64,000 bases of DNA from SZUA-547 sp963669315 (GCA_963669315.1 OY770021.1:1860001-1924000), one strand, 5' to 3'. Shown: positions 1 to 9,077, numbered from the stretch's first letter. The notes: generated from the letters alone by a model not told the origin. Made by a program: numbers and translations.

Positions 1-358
1 CGGCCTCCGCCTCAGAGGCTTCGGCGGCCTTGTCGGCCTTTTCCTGCGCGCGCTCTTTGGCCTTCTCGCCCGGCTCAGCTCTCTTCGGGTTGCTGCGCTC
101 AGTCTTCTCCTGCGCGCCGGCGGCTTCCAGGAAACGGGCGACGCGATCCGAAGGCTGAGCGCCCTTCGAAATCCAGTCCATCACCTTCTCGACGTCCATT
201 TTGACGCGATCTTCCGAGTCCTTCGGCAGCAGCGGATTGTAGGTGCCCAGCTTTTCGATGAAGCGGCCGTCGCGCGGCTTGCGGCTGTCGGCGGCGACGA
301 TCGAGTAATAGGGGCGCTTCTTGGAGCCCCCGCGGGCGAGGCGAATCTTGATGGCCAT
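1..358 (-). CDS. rpsP: 30S ribosomal protein S16 (3' end outside window)
   Basis: The reverse-strand reading starts MAIKIRLARGGSKKRPYY, the S16 signature. It continues through the usual S16 core (about 80 residues) and then into a Lys/Glu/Ala-rich C-terminal extension that runs off the left edge. S16 is a small-subunit assembly protein that binds 16S rRNA. Long charged tails on S16 are common in alphaproteobacteria. It is the first visible gene after chorismate mutase on the same strand, with a 39-base gap, in the ffh-chorismate mutase-rpsP order typical of Rhodobacterales; trmD and rplS usually lie further downstream. The stop codon is not in the window. Confidence 0.95.
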   Translation of the reverse strand, partial: MAIKIRLARGGSKKRPYYSIVAADSRKPRDGRFIEKLGTYNPLLPKDSEDRVKMDVEKVMDWISKGAQPSDRVARFLEAAGAQEKTERSNPKRAEPGEKAKERAQEKADKAAEASEAEA

Positions 359-397
359 TGGTCGTTTCTCCGTGGTGTTCGAGTGTCTGTCGCGGGG

Positions 398-688
398 TCA
401 GTCCCGCAGTTTCTCGTGGTTTCGAATGACGTTTTTGATGAGGAAGGTGATGAACGCTTCCGCGAAATCGGGGTCCAGCTCGGATTCCTTGGCCAACTCG
501 CGAAGGCGCGCGACCTGCTTCACTTCGCGATCCGGCGTCGAAGGCGGGATGTTGAACTCGGCCTTCAACGCGCCGACGGCGCCAGTCAGCTTGAATCGCT
601 CAGCCAGGATGTGAATGAGCGCGCTGTCGACATTGTCGATGCTTTTTCGGATCTGGCCGATTTCGGCCCAAGGGTCGCGTTCGGTCAT
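398..688 (-). CDS. Chorismate mutase (AroQ class)
   Basis: A 96-residue all-helical protein of the AroQ chorismate mutase fold, which converts chorismate to prephenate for Phe/Tyr synthesis. The first helix (IRKSIDNVDSALIHILAERF, residues about 13-32) carries the conserved Arg and the I-D-x-x-D pattern. It is followed by a VGALKAE segment with the conserved Lys and a P-D-R-E stretch. The length fits a stand-alone mutase with no fused prephenate dehydratase or regulatory domain. It starts 3 bases after the ffh stop, so the two are almost certainly co-transcribed, as in other Rhodobacterales genomes. Confidence 0.9.
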   Translation of the reverse strand: MTERDPWAEIGQIRKSIDNVDSALIHILAERFKLTGAVGALKAEFNIPPSTPDREVKQVARLRELAKESELDPDFAEAFITFLIKNVIRNHEKLRD

Positions 689-691
689 GGT

Positions 692-2209
692 TCAGTCTTT
701 CTTCTTTCCCAATCCGCTGAGGCCGGGGGGCAGCGCCGCGCCGCCTGCCGGAGGCAGGCCAGGGAAGCCGCCGCCGGGGGGCGGGGCGGGAATCTGAGCG
801 CCGGGGGCCGCGCCTGGCGGAACCGCGCCGGGCGGCATGCCGCCGCCCATCCCGAACAGAGAGCCCAGGCCGCTGCGCATCAGGCCTTTCTTGCCCATCT
901 TGCCCATCTTCTTCATCACATCGGACATCTGGCGGTGCATTTTCAGCAGCTTGTTGATGTCGGACACCTCGACACCGGCGCCCCTGGCCACGCGCTTTTT
1001 GCGGCTGGCCTGCATCAGCGCGGGTTTCCGGCGCTCTTCCTTGGTCATGGACTGGATGATGGCGATCTGGCGCTTCAGCACCTTGTCGTCCATCCCTGAG
1101 GCCGCCATCTGCTTTTGCGCCTTGGCCATGCCGGGCAGCATTCCCATGATGCCGCCCATGCCGCCCATCTGGATCATCTGCTCCAGCTGCTTTTTCAGAT
1201 CGTTCATGTCGAAACGGCCCTTCTGGAACCGCTTCATCATGCGCTCGGCCTCTTCAGCCTCGATCTGCTCCTGCGCCTTTTCGACGAGGGAGACAATGTC
1301 GCCCATACCGAGGATGCGGCCGGCGACGCGGCTGGGGTGGAACTCCTCCAGCGCGTCCATTTTTTCGCCGAGGCCGACGAACTTGATCGGCTTGCCGGTG
1401 ACCGCGCGCATCGAAAGCGCTGCGCCGCCGCGCCCGTCGCCATCCATCCGGGTCAGCACGACGCCCGAGACGCCGACTCGCCCGTCGAACTGCTCGGCGA
1501 CATTCACCGCGTCCTGACCGGTCAAGCCGTCAACCACCAGAAGGGTTTCATGCGGGCCGGTCGCGTCGCGCACGGCCTCGACCTCGCCCATCAGCTCATC
1601 GTCGACATGCAGACGGCCCGCGGTGTCCAGCATCACCACGTCATAGCCGCCCAGCGTCGCCTGCTGCTTGGCGCGCTTGGCGATGGCGACCGGGTCCTGT
1701 TCGGCGACGATCGGCAAGGTCTCGACACCGATCTGACGCCCAAGCACCGCCAGCTGCTCCATCGCCGCCGGGCGGCGCGTGTCGAGCGAGGCCATCAGGA
1801 TACGCTTGTTCTCGCGCTCTTTCAGGCGCTTGGCGATCTTGGCGGTTGTCGTGGTCTTACCCGAACCCTGCAGGCCGACCATCATGATCGGGGCCGGGGG
1901 ACTGTCGATCTTCAGCGCACCGGCACCATCGCCCGGATCGCCGCCGCCGGCCAGCATGTCGACCAATTCATCATGGACGATCTTGACCACCATCTGGCCC
2001 GGCGTCACAGATTTGACGACCGCCTGACCGGTGGCCTGCGCTTTCACCTTGGCGACGAAATCGCGGGCGACCGGCAGGGCGACATCGGCCTCCAACAGCG
2101 CGACGCGCACCTCGCGCAGGGCGGTGGAGACGTCCGCTTCGCTCAGCGCGCCCTGTTTGGTCAGCTTGTCGAAGACGCCTGACAGGCGTTCTGAAAGACT
2201 CTCGAACAT
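692..2209 (-). CDS. ffh: Signal recognition particle protein Ffh
   Basis: SRP54 GTPase that binds signal sequences and 4.5S RNA and delivers nascent membrane proteins to FtsY. From the chosen start (MFESLSERLSG, preceded by GGAG) the protein is 505 residues. It has an N-terminal helical bundle, G1 GLQGSGKTT (112-120), a DTRRPAA element, DTAGRL (195-200) and TRMDGDG (253-259). A Met-rich M domain follows, then a Pro/Gly-rich tail ending GLGKKKD. An upstream ATG would add 17 residues with no homology. The proline-rich tail is longer than in E. coli, which I regard as lineage-typical rather than aberrant. Confidence 0.97.
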   Translation of the reverse strand: MFESLSERLSGVFDKLTKQGALSEADVSTALREVRVALLEADVALPVARDFVAKVKAQATGQAVVKSVTPGQMVVKIVHDELVDMLAGGGDPGDGAGALKIDSPPAPIMMVGLQGSGKTTTTAKIAKRLKERENKRILMASLDTRRPAAMEQLAVLGRQIGVETLPIVAEQDPVAIAKRAKQQATLGGYDVVMLDTAGRLHVDDELMGEVEAVRDATGPHETLLVVDGLTGQDAVNVAEQFDGRVGVSGVVLTRMDGDGRGGAALSMRAVTGKPIKFVGLGEKMDALEEFHPSRVAGRILGMGDIVSLVEKAQEQIEAEEAERMMKRFQKGRFDMNDLKKQLEQMIQMGGMGGIMGMLPGMAKAQKQMAASGMDDKVLKRQIAIIQSMTKEERRKPALMQASRKKRVARGAGVEVSDINKLLKMHRQMSDVMKKMGKMGKKGLMRSGLGSLFGMGGGMPPGAVPPGAAPGAQIPAPPPGGGFPGLPPAGGAALPPGLSGLGKKKD

Positions 2210-2469
2210 GCGCGGCCAGCTCCGGCTCAAAACAAACGACAAACGCGCCGGTGGGCGCATCCGCGCTGACCGACGGCGATCCCCTGCATGGGGACCGGAA
2301 GATTTCAGACCTTCCGGAGTTCGGGGGCCTGATACGCGCTCCGGAGCGGGAAGTCAATTCGGCCGGCGCATCCTACGGAATTTCCGCCGCTTTCGGTTGA
2401 CACGCGCAGGCCAAGCGCCGCAATTCGGATGCGCGAAAACATCCAATAAATCTGGACAGGAGTTCCCCT

Positions 2470-3042
2470 ATGCCTCGATTCACATTTCTCGCGCCGGTCC
2501 TCGCCGCCACCGGGCTTCTTTTCGCCTGCACGTCTGAGGGCGTAACCGAGAACGAGCCGGTCAAGGTCGTCGAAGTCATCGAGGCTTCGGCCGTGGTGCA
2601 GACCGTCGATAAGGAGACCCGCGAAATCCTGCTGGTTGACGATGCGGACGGCGACAGCTTCGTCATCGTCGCCGGGCCGGAAGTGAAGAATTTCGATCAG
2701 ATCGACTCCGGCGACCGCGTAAAGATCGCCTATTCGCTGGGCCGCGCGGCGCGCATGGCGCTTCCGGGCCAGGCGGGCACAACCTCGGCCATGGTTGGCG
2801 GCACCGCCAAACAGGGCGACAAGCCGGGCCTCGCCGTTGGCACAGTCACCACGACCGTGCTCGAGTTCATCTCGTACGACCCCGGCTCTCGCCAGGCGAC
2901 GATCATCAACGCCGATGGGCTTGAGCGCACCGTCACCGTCGAGACGCCAGAGGGGCAGGAGTTCGCGTCCAAGCTCAACAAGGGCGACAAGGTCGAGATC
3001 ACTTTCACCGAGGCGCTCGCCGTCGTCGTTGAAGAGCAGTAA
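2470..3042 (+). CDS. Putative lipoprotein with duplicated domain, unknown function
   Basis: 190 residues, preceded by a good ribosome-binding site (AGGAG). A signal peptide ends in the lipobox LFAC with Cys20, so this is probably a lipid-anchored envelope protein. By eye the mature part contains two similar units of about 50 residues (roughly 40-90 and 130-182). Each has a [V/L]...T/D-x-x-[T/S]-R-[E/Q] start, an F/V-rich strand and a closing G-D-[R/K]-V-[K/E]-I motif, which looks like two small beta-barrel or OB-like repeats. I do not recognise a named family. It is a single-gene unit between ffh (opposite strand) and zapE, and a strong hairpin follows the stop. Confidence 0.75.
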   Translation: MPRFTFLAPVLAATGLLFACTSEGVTENEPVKVVEVIEASAVVQTVDKETREILLVDDADGDSFVIVAGPEVKNFDQIDSGDRVKIAYSLGRAARMALPGQAGTTSAMVGGTAKQGDKPGLAVGTVTTTVLEFISYDPGSRQATIINADGLERTVTVETPEGQEFASKLNKGDKVEITFTEALAVVVEEQ

Positions 3043-3061
3043 GTCCTAGACGTTGGAATTC

Positions 3062-3089
3062 GGCGCGGCGGGGATGACCTCGCCGCGCC
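3062..3089 (+). terminator. Probable transcription terminator after the lipoprotein gene
   Basis: A perfect 9-bp GC-only stem (GGCGCGGCG / CGCCGCGCC) with a 10-base loop begins 20 bases after the lipoprotein stop. The T-rich stretch comes only 7 bases later (CGTTTAATT), so it is not a textbook intrinsic terminator, but its position fits the end of this transcript. Confidence 0.45.
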
Positions 3090-3269
3090 CCGGTCGTTTA
3101 ATTATCTACTTATTGCCGATCCGGCGCCGCCTGTACGTGGATTGGGTTTCGCGAATCGCAGGCTCAGGGGCCGCGTCACAGCAAACCTATTTACCCGCCG
3201 CGTCAGCGCTGCTTATGTGTCGTCGCAACACACTTCATTTTCGCGCCAGGACGGATCACGGCCCCGATC

Positions 3270-4388
3270 ATGCCCGACGTTTCCCAAGGACCAATGCCGC
3301 GCTATCGCGCGCTTATTGACCAAGGCGATATCCACGCCGACCCGGCGCAGCGTATGGCGGTGGAGAAGTTGCAGATTCTGCACATGCGACTGGTCGGCTA
3401 TGACCCGCAGAAGCCAAAGCGGTTCGGGCGGGCTCTGTTCGGCTGGGGCAGGGAAAAGATTGAGCAGGAACCCGTCCCCGGTCTCTACATGTATGGCGGG
3501 GTCGGCCGCGGCAAATCCATGCTGATGGATCTTTTTTTCGAGGGCGCGCCGGTGGAGCGCAAGCGTCGGGTGCATTTCCACGAGTTCATGCAGGAGGTCC
3601 ATGCCGGCATAAAGAATGCGCGTGCGTCTGATGAGGGCGACCCGATCCCGCCTGTGGTTGACGCGATCGTGGAAAGTGCGACGCTGCTGTGTTTTGACGA
3701 GGTGCAGGTCTCGGATATCGCGGATGCGATGATTTTGGGCCGGTTGTTTGAAGGCCTGTTCGATCATGGCGTGGTGATGGTCGCGACGTCGAACCGGGTG
3801 CCGGACGACCTCTATAAGGATGGGCTCAACCGGAACCTCTTCGTACCGTTCATCGAAATGCTGAAGAAGAAGCTGGACGTTCTGGAGCTTCGCGCAGTGG
3901 CCGATTATCGCCGCGGGCGCGACGCGCGTGCGTCACGATATTTCAGCCCTCTGGATGCGGACAGCGCGGCGGAGATGGATGCGGCCTGGGATGCGGCGCT
4001 GGCTGGCGCCGCGCCGAAACCGGCTACCCTGGACGTCAACGGGCGCGAGGTGCGGGTTGAAGCGGCGACCGCGACCGCGGCGCGAGCGACCTTCGCGGAG
4101 CTTTGCGAGCGGCCATTGGGGCCCGCCGACTATCTGGCGCTCGCAAATCGGTATGAGACGGTGTTTCTGGACGGAATTCCCACATTGTCGCGCGCCAAGA
4201 ACAATGAGGCGAAGCGGTTCGTTACCCTGATCGACGCGCTTTATGAGGCGCGGGCCCAGTTGATCTGTTCAGCCGCCGTGCAGCCCGACGATCTCTATGT
4301 CGAGGGCGCGGGCGCGTTTGAGTTCGCCCGCACCGCCTCTCGACTGGATGAGATGCGCAGCGTCGACTGGCCGCCCGACGAAACGTGA
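3270..4388 (+). CDS. zapE: Cell division protein ZapE / AFG1-like ATPase
   Basis: 372-residue AFG1/ZapE-family AAA+ protein. It has Walker A GGVGRGKS (76-83), Walker B LLCFDE (139-144), HFHEFM upstream of the sensor region, and the family motifs ATSNRVPDDLYKDG and FIEML. ZapE acts at the Z-ring in enterobacteria, and the eukaryotic homologue is a mitochondrial quality-control ATPase. The start is ambiguous: the ATG at 3270 lacks a clear Shine-Dalgarno site, whereas the in-frame ATG at 3294 follows AAGGA and would shorten the protein by 8 residues. It is convergent with the methyltransferase pseudogene, with only 3 bases between the stops. In Rhodobacterales this gene often sits near the TCA-cycle genes. 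Confidence 0.93.
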   Translation: MPDVSQGPMPRYRALIDQGDIHADPAQRMAVEKLQILHMRLVGYDPQKPKRFGRALFGWGREKIEQEPVPGLYMYGGVGRGKSMLMDLFFEGAPVERKRRVHFHEFMQEVHAGIKNARASDEGDPIPPVVDAIVESATLLCFDEVQVSDIADAMILGRLFEGLFDHGVVMVATSNRVPDDLYKDGLNRNLFVPFIEMLKKKLDVLELRAVADYRRGRDARASRYFSPLDADSAAEMDAAWDAALAGAAPKPATLDVNGREVRVEAATATAARATFAELCERPLGPADYLALANRYETVFLDGIPTLSRAKNNEAKRFVTLIDALYEARAQLICSAAVQPDDLYVEGAGAFEFARTASRLDEMRSVDWPPDET

Positions 4389-4391
4389 GCC

Positions 4392-5209
4392 TCATCCCGC
4401 ATACGGGCGCTTGTCTGGCACAGAGCCGAGTTTGGTGAACAGCACCACCGAACCGCAGGAATGGCGCAGGTCATAGGCGAAGCCCTTCGCGCTGAGCGCG
4501 TCGAACAGGGTTTTCACGCCCGATAGGCCGGTCAAATGATCATGCACCTCGACATAAATCCGATCGACGCTGGAAAGGTCAGCCTCAGGCAGCAGCGCGA
4601 CCTCGCCCCCTTCGATGTCGCAGACGATCATGTTGATCGCATTCCTTCTCAACAACGCGTCGAGCGGCAGCACCGGCACCGAATGGACCTGATCATAGGC
4701 GTAAGGTTCAGGCGACAGAGACGACATCCAGAAATCGGGCCGGGCGTAGAATTCCGCCTTTGCGTCCCTCGCCTGGGCCGGGCCGACGCTGGCGACGCCG
4801 TTTTTGACCTCGACGCGCTCGACGCCGTTCAGCGCATGCACCCGCGGATAAAGGGGATCAGAAGCGGGTTGGCCTCCATCGCGATGATCTTCGCCGCCTC
4901 GGTCCGGTTGGCGAGGATGGTGGAGACGAAGCCCATGCCAGCGCCCAGTTCCAGCACCCTGTCCCCGCTCTGAACAACCTGCGGCAACGAGCGGGTTTCG
5001 TCCGCCTCATAGGTCCCGTTTCGGAGCGCCGCTTCAATAGGAGGGGTCACGATCCGGCGGTCCAGCGGGATGCGTACGCCGGATGCGATCAGAGACTCCG
5101 TCGGCGCGTTTGTCCCGGCTCGACCCTTTCGCGGCGCCAGTGGATGGGGGAATGGCGGCTCGCCGAAATCGGGTTTGGCGATGGTCTCTGGCGTTAGTAG
5201 ATCAAGCAT
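4392..5209 (-). pseudogene. FkbM-family SAM-dependent methyltransferase, frameshifted
   Basis: Two overlapping reverse-strand frames together encode one FkbM-type methyltransferase. The 5' part (5209-4829) contains the SAM-binding motif VLELGAGMGFVSTILA and the acidic EANP loop, then runs into ...IPFIRGCMR-stop. The 3' part resumes in another frame as VHALNGVERVEV and carries the CDIEGGE and VEVHD motifs. Inserting one base at the GGG run near 4846-4848 would restore a continuous R-G-V-H-A-L-N-G reading. The ATG at 5209 is preferred over 5221 because GGAGGA lies 6 bases before it. This is either a real null allele or a homopolymer sequencing error. Function in lipid, glycan or metabolite O-methylation is only family-level inference. 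Confidence 0.75.
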
Positions 5210-5451
5210 GCTGTCCTCCAAGGCTAAACAATCTTAAGAAGAAATAAATTACATAGCATCTTGCTAAGGTAGCGTTAAGATGCGATACCGCCGAAAAAAC
5301 GTCGAAGCGCAAGAAATCGTTTCTACATCAGAGCCTTATTGGATCTTCGTCCGCGTTTCGTGTGACGCTGCACAGCGGAAAAGTCATTAAAAATCAATCT
5401 ATTGCCGCGTCCGGATGCGGAGCGCGGAGTTTGATTCGACGCCACGATAAG

Positions 5452-5475
5452 AAAAAGGGCGGCCGAAGCCGCCCT
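5452..5475 (-). terminator. Intrinsic terminator of the sdh operon
   Basis: Read on the minus strand this is a perfect 8-bp stem AGGGCGGC / GCCGCCCT closed by a stable UUCG tetraloop, followed directly by TTTTTC. It starts 24 bases after the sdhB stop. This is the clearest rho-independent terminator in the window. Confidence 0.9.
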
Positions 5476-5499
5476 CCAATACGCGAATGGTTGCGCGCC

Positions 5500-6279
5500 T
5501 CACATTGTGCGCTCGACCATCATCTTCTTGATCTCGGCGATCGCCTTGGCCGGGTTCAAACCCTTGGGGCAGGTCTTCGAGCAGTTCATGATGGTGTGGC
5601 AGCGATACAGCTTGAACGGATCCTCAAGCTGGTCCAGCCGCTCACCCGTCGCCTCATCCCGGCTGTCGATCAGCCAGCGATAGGCGTGCAGCAGCGCGGC
5701 GGGGCCGAGATACCGGTCGCCGTTCCACCAATAGCTTGGGCAGGAAGTGGAGCAGGAGGCGCACATCACGCACTCGTAAAGACCGTCCAGCTTCTTGCGA
5801 TCCTCGATCGTTTGCAGCCACTCGGTGGCCGGGCGGTTGGTCTTGGTCTCCAGCCACGGCATGATCGAGGCGTGCTGCGCGTAGAAATGGGTCAGATCCG
5901 GGATCAGGTCCTTGATCACCGGCATATGCGGCAGCGGATAGATCTTCACGTCGCCCTTGATTTCATCCATGCCATAGATGCAGGCCAGCGTGTTGATCCC
6001 GTCGATATTCATCGCGCAGGAGCCGCAGATCCCCTCGCGGCAGGACCGGCGGAAGGTCAGGGTCGGATCGACCTCATTCTTGATCTTGATGAGCGCGTCC
6101 AGAACCATCGGACCGCATTTGTCCATATCGAGGAAATAGGTGTCGACCCGCGGATTCTCCGAGTCATCCGGGTTCCAGCGATAGATCTTGAAGGCCCGGA
6201 CGTTCGTCGCGCCCTCGGGCTTCGGCCAGACCTTGCCCTGAACGACCTTGGAGTTCTTCGGGAGGGTGAATTCAGCCAT
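5500..6279 (-). CDS. sdhB: Succinate dehydrogenase iron-sulfur subunit
   Basis: 259 residues, the usual SdhB length. It carries electrons from SdhA's FAD to ubiquinone through three clusters. Ligands are visible for 2Fe-2S (C80, C85, C88, C100), for 4Fe-4S (C170-x2-C173-x2-C176, with C237 of the C-K-T-C-P motif) and for 3Fe-4S (C180, C227, C233). Last gene of sdhC-sdhD-sdhA-sdhB on the minus strand, 15 bases after sdhA and followed by the UUCG-loop terminator. Nothing is missing or truncated. Confidence 0.97.
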   Translation of the reverse strand: MAEFTLPKNSKVVQGKVWPKPEGATNVRAFKIYRWNPDDSENPRVDTYFLDMDKCGPMVLDALIKIKNEVDPTLTFRRSCREGICGSCAMNIDGINTLACIYGMDEIKGDVKIYPLPHMPVIKDLIPDLTHFYAQHASIMPWLETKTNRPATEWLQTIEDRKKLDGLYECVMCASCSTSCPSYWWNGDRYLGPAALLHAYRWLIDSRDEATGERLDQLEDPFKLYRCHTIMNCSKTCPKGLNPAKAIAEIKKMMVERTM

Positions 6280-6294
6280 GTCTCGAACCTCTCC

Positions 6295-8100
6295 TCAATA
6301 AACGCGCGCTTTCGGCGCGACCTTTTTCAATTCGATGCCGCCCTCGCTTTCGGTCGTCAGCGGATCGACCGTCACCGGGCGGTAGCTGAGCGTAACCGCG
6401 CCATCATCAGCCACATGGGCGATGGTGTGCTTTCGCCAGTTTTCGTCATCGCGATCCGGGTAGTCCTCATGCGCGTGGGCGCCGCGGCTTTCAGGCCGCG
6501 CTTCTGCGCCGAACACGGTCGGCATCGCGTTGGCCATCAGGTTCTGCAACTCCAGCGTCTCCATAAGGTCGGAGTTCCAGATCAGTGAGCGGTCGGTGAC
6601 GCCCACATCGCTCAACTCGCCCCAGACGGCGGTCATTTTTTCGCAGCCTTCCTTCAGCGTCTCGGCGGTGCGGAACACGGCTGCGTCCGCCTGCATCGTG
6701 CGCTGCATCTTCAGGCGCAAATCGGCGGTCGGCGTCGCGCCGCTGGCGTGCCGGACGCCGTCAAACCGATTCATGATGTCGTCGCAGGCCGCCTTGTTCA
6801 GCTCCGGCGTCGGCTCATCTGGGTCGACGACCTGGCCGGCCTTGATGGCGGCAGCGCGGCCAAACACCACGAGGTCGATCAGCGAGTTTGAGCCGAGGCG
6901 GTTGGCGCCATGCACACTGGCGCAGCCCGCCTCGCCCACAGCCATCAGGCCCGGCGCGATGCGGTTCGGGTCGTCTTCGGTCGGGTTCAGCACCTCTCCC
7001 CAATAATTCGTGGGGATGCCGCCCATATTGTAGTGCACGGTCGGCAAAACCGGGATGGGCTCCTTCGTCAGGTCGACGCCGGCGAAGATCTTGGCCGATT
7101 CCGAGATGCCCGGCAGCCGCTCGGCCAGGGTTTCGGGCGGCAGGTGGTCGAGATGCAGGAAGATGTGATCCTTGTCCGGCCCGACGCCACGGCCCTCGCG
7201 GATCTCCATCGTCATGCAGCGCGAGACCACGTCGCGGCTGGCCAGATCCTTGTAGGTGGGCGCATAGCGCTCCATGAAGCGCTCGCCTTCCGAGTTGGTC
7301 AGATAGCCGCCCTCGCCGCGCGCGCCCTCGGTGATCAGGCAGCCGGAGCCGTAAATGCCGGTCGGGTGGAACTGAACGAACTCCATGTCCTGAAGCGGCA
7401 GGCCGGCGCGGGCGATCATGCCGCCGCCATCGCCGGTGCAGGTATGCGCCGAGGTGGCGGAGAAATAGGCGCGGCCGTAGCCGCCGGTCGCCAGCACCAC
7501 CATCTTGGCGGCGAAGCGATGCATTACGCCGGTCTCGAGATCCCAGGTGACGACGCCGGTGCAGACGCCGTCATCCGACATGATCAGGTCGATGGCGAAG
7601 TGCTCGATATAGAACTCGGCGTTGTTCTTGAGGCTCTGGCCGTAAAGCGTGTGCAGGATGGCGTGACCGGTGCGGTCGGCGGCTGCGCAGGTGCGCTGCA
7701 CCGGCGGGCCTTCGCCGAATTCGGTGGTGTGGCCGCCGAATGGGCGTTGGTAGATTTTGCCCTCTTCAGTGCGGCTGAACGGAACGCCGTAATGGTCCAG
7801 CTCATAGACCGCCTTGGGGGCCTCGCGGGCGAGATACTCCATGGCGTCCATGTCGCCCAGCCAGTCCGACCCCTTGACGGTGTCGTACATGTGCCACTGC
7901 CAGTTGTCGGGCCCCATGTTGGAAAGGCTGGCGGCGATGCCGCCCTGCGCCGCCACGGTATGGCTGCGGGTGGGGAACACCTTGGTGACGCAGGCGGTCT
8001 TCAGGCCCTGCTCAGCCATGCCGAGCGTCGCGCGAAGGCCGGCGCCGCCGGCGCCGACAATCACCACGTCGTAGCTGTGATCAACATATTCGTAGGACAT
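6295..8100 (-). CDS. sdhA: Succinate dehydrogenase flavoprotein subunit
   Basis: 601-residue FAD-binding subunit that oxidises succinate to fumarate in the TCA cycle and complex II. It has a dinucleotide-binding motif GAGGAGLRA (16-24), the covalent FAD attachment histidine in RSHTVAAQGG (H47), the substrate-site motif HPTGIYGSG and the C-terminal segment with NLMANAMP. The length and all family landmarks are intact. It lies between sdhD (74-base gap) and sdhB (15-base gap) in one operon. The long open frame on the opposite strand is a codon-bias shadow. Confidence 0.98.
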   Translation of the reverse strand: MSYEYVDHSYDVVIVGAGGAGLRATLGMAEQGLKTACVTKVFPTRSHTVAAQGGIAASLSNMGPDNWQWHMYDTVKGSDWLGDMDAMEYLAREAPKAVYELDHYGVPFSRTEEGKIYQRPFGGHTTEFGEGPPVQRTCAAADRTGHAILHTLYGQSLKNNAEFYIEHFAIDLIMSDDGVCTGVVTWDLETGVMHRFAAKMVVLATGGYGRAYFSATSAHTCTGDGGGMIARAGLPLQDMEFVQFHPTGIYGSGCLITEGARGEGGYLTNSEGERFMERYAPTYKDLASRDVVSRCMTMEIREGRGVGPDKDHIFLHLDHLPPETLAERLPGISESAKIFAGVDLTKEPIPVLPTVHYNMGGIPTNYWGEVLNPTEDDPNRIAPGLMAVGEAGCASVHGANRLGSNSLIDLVVFGRAAAIKAGQVVDPDEPTPELNKAACDDIMNRFDGVRHASGATPTADLRLKMQRTMQADAAVFRTAETLKEGCEKMTAVWGELSDVGVTDRSLIWNSDLMETLELQNLMANAMPTVFGAEARPESRGAHAHEDYPDRDDENWRKHTIAHVADDGAVTLSYRPVTVDPLTTESEGGIELKKVAPKARVY

Positions 8101-8174
8101 GCCTCATCCTCGTTCGGTTCGGCGGCGCGCGCGCCAGTTTATCCGGCCGCGCATATGCCTGATTGGTCGGGCGC

Positions 8175-8555
8175 TCAGGCGCCGAATGCGATCTTGGCGA
8201 CAGCGAAGACGCCCGTGGCGCCGAAGAGCGCGCAGAGCATCGTGTTGCCGAGCAGAAGGGCGGTGCGCGTGGCCTTGCCGTGAACGTAGTCTTCGATCAC
8301 CACCTGCAGCCCAAGGCGCAGATGATTAAAGGCCACCGCGATGAAGAGAATTGTGAAAATCGCCGTCCACGGGTTCTGATAAGTCGCCAGCACCTCGGCG
8401 TGGTCGTCGCCCAGCGCGTCGGCAAGCGGGAACACCGCCAACAGCGTCAGCGGAATAAGCGCGACCGCGGTCACGCGCTGCGACCAGAAATGCTCGGTCC
8501 CGTGTTTCGCCGAGCCGAGGCCGATCACGCGGCCCATAGGGGTTTTAAAGCTCAT
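8175..8555 (-). CDS. sdhD: Succinate dehydrogenase membrane anchor subunit
   Basis: 126-residue membrane protein with three hydrophobic segments (about 30-47, 62-80 and 95-122). The conserved pattern FNHLRLGLQVVIEDYVH lies in the second helix and supplies the heme b and quinone-site region typical of alphaproteobacterial SdhD. Together with SdhC it anchors the catalytic subunits and forms the ubiquinone site. It starts 11 bases after sdhC. The 74 bases before sdhA hold no obvious gene. Confidence 0.93.
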   Translation of the reverse strand: MSFKTPMGRVIGLGSAKHGTEHFWSQRVTAVALIPLTLLAVFPLADALGDDHAEVLATYQNPWTAIFTILFIAVAFNHLRLGLQVVIEDYVHGKATRTALLLGNTMLCALFGATGVFAVAKIAFGA

Positions 8556-8566
8556 GATGCGCTCCC

Positions 8567-8950
8567 TCAGGCTGCGATGATGGTCAGCAGGGTCAGAACG
8601 ACGGTTCCGCCGAGGACGGCGTAGCCGGTCTTTTCAGACACGTCCAAATCGAAGCCCTGGCCGATATCCCACCAGAGGTGACGGATGCCGTTGCAGAAGT
8701 GGTACCAGAGCGCCGCCAGCGAGCCGAGCATCACCAGGTTGCCGATGAAGGAGGTCAGAAACCAGTCCGCTGTCTCGAAATACTCGGGGCTGGTCGCCGC
8801 CGCGATGAACCACCAGACCACAAGAATCGCGCTGACGGTCATGCACACGCCTGTGGCGCGATGAAAGATCGACAGGATGGACGTGTATTGCGGTCGATAG
8901 ATTTGCAGATGCGGCGAAAGGGGTCGATCGCCCCGATTCACATCGGCCAT
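8567..8950 (-). CDS. sdhC: Succinate dehydrogenase cytochrome b556 subunit
   Basis: 127 residues with the N-terminal family signature RPLSPHLQIYRP and a first membrane helix preceded by S-I-F-H-R-A-T-G. The second helix ends in YHFCNGIRHLWWD, which contains the heme-ligand histidine. First gene of the sdh operon, with a strong ribosome-binding site (GAGGGAG, 9 bases before ATG). The 220 bases upstream hold the presumed promoter and a perfect 14-bp palindrome about 120 bases before the start codon. Confidence 0.95.
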   Translation of the reverse strand: MADVNRGDRPLSPHLQIYRPQYTSILSIFHRATGVCMTVSAILVVWWFIAAATSPEYFETADWFLTSFIGNLVMLGSLAALWYHFCNGIRHLWWDIGQGFDLDVSEKTGYAVLGGTVVLTLLTIIAA

Positions 8951-9063
8951 AGATTCACTCCCTCATCTCAAACCACGGCTGGGGCGGTCCCGGCGCGAAA
9001 TCGGCGTCTCCGAATCCGCTTCGACCCACCCTAAAGTGTGATTGTCACCGTATAAACCACGTC

Positions 9064-9077
9064 TTCGCAATTGCGAA
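9064..9077. promoter_or_regulatory. Palindromic operator candidate upstream of sdhC
   Basis: Perfect 14-bp palindrome TTCGCAATTGCGAA in the intergenic region upstream of sdhC. Almost the same element, differing only at one of the two central bases, occurs upstream of mdh at 22788-22803. This shared sequence in front of two separate TCA-cycle operons suggests a common regulator. I cannot name the regulator from the sequence. Confidence 0.5.

Noticed and set aside
6910..8283. 457-codon open frame opposite sdhA and sdhD
   Set aside because: Antisense shadow created by high GC and codon bias; its translation is low-complexity and the sdhA and sdhD readings are certain.
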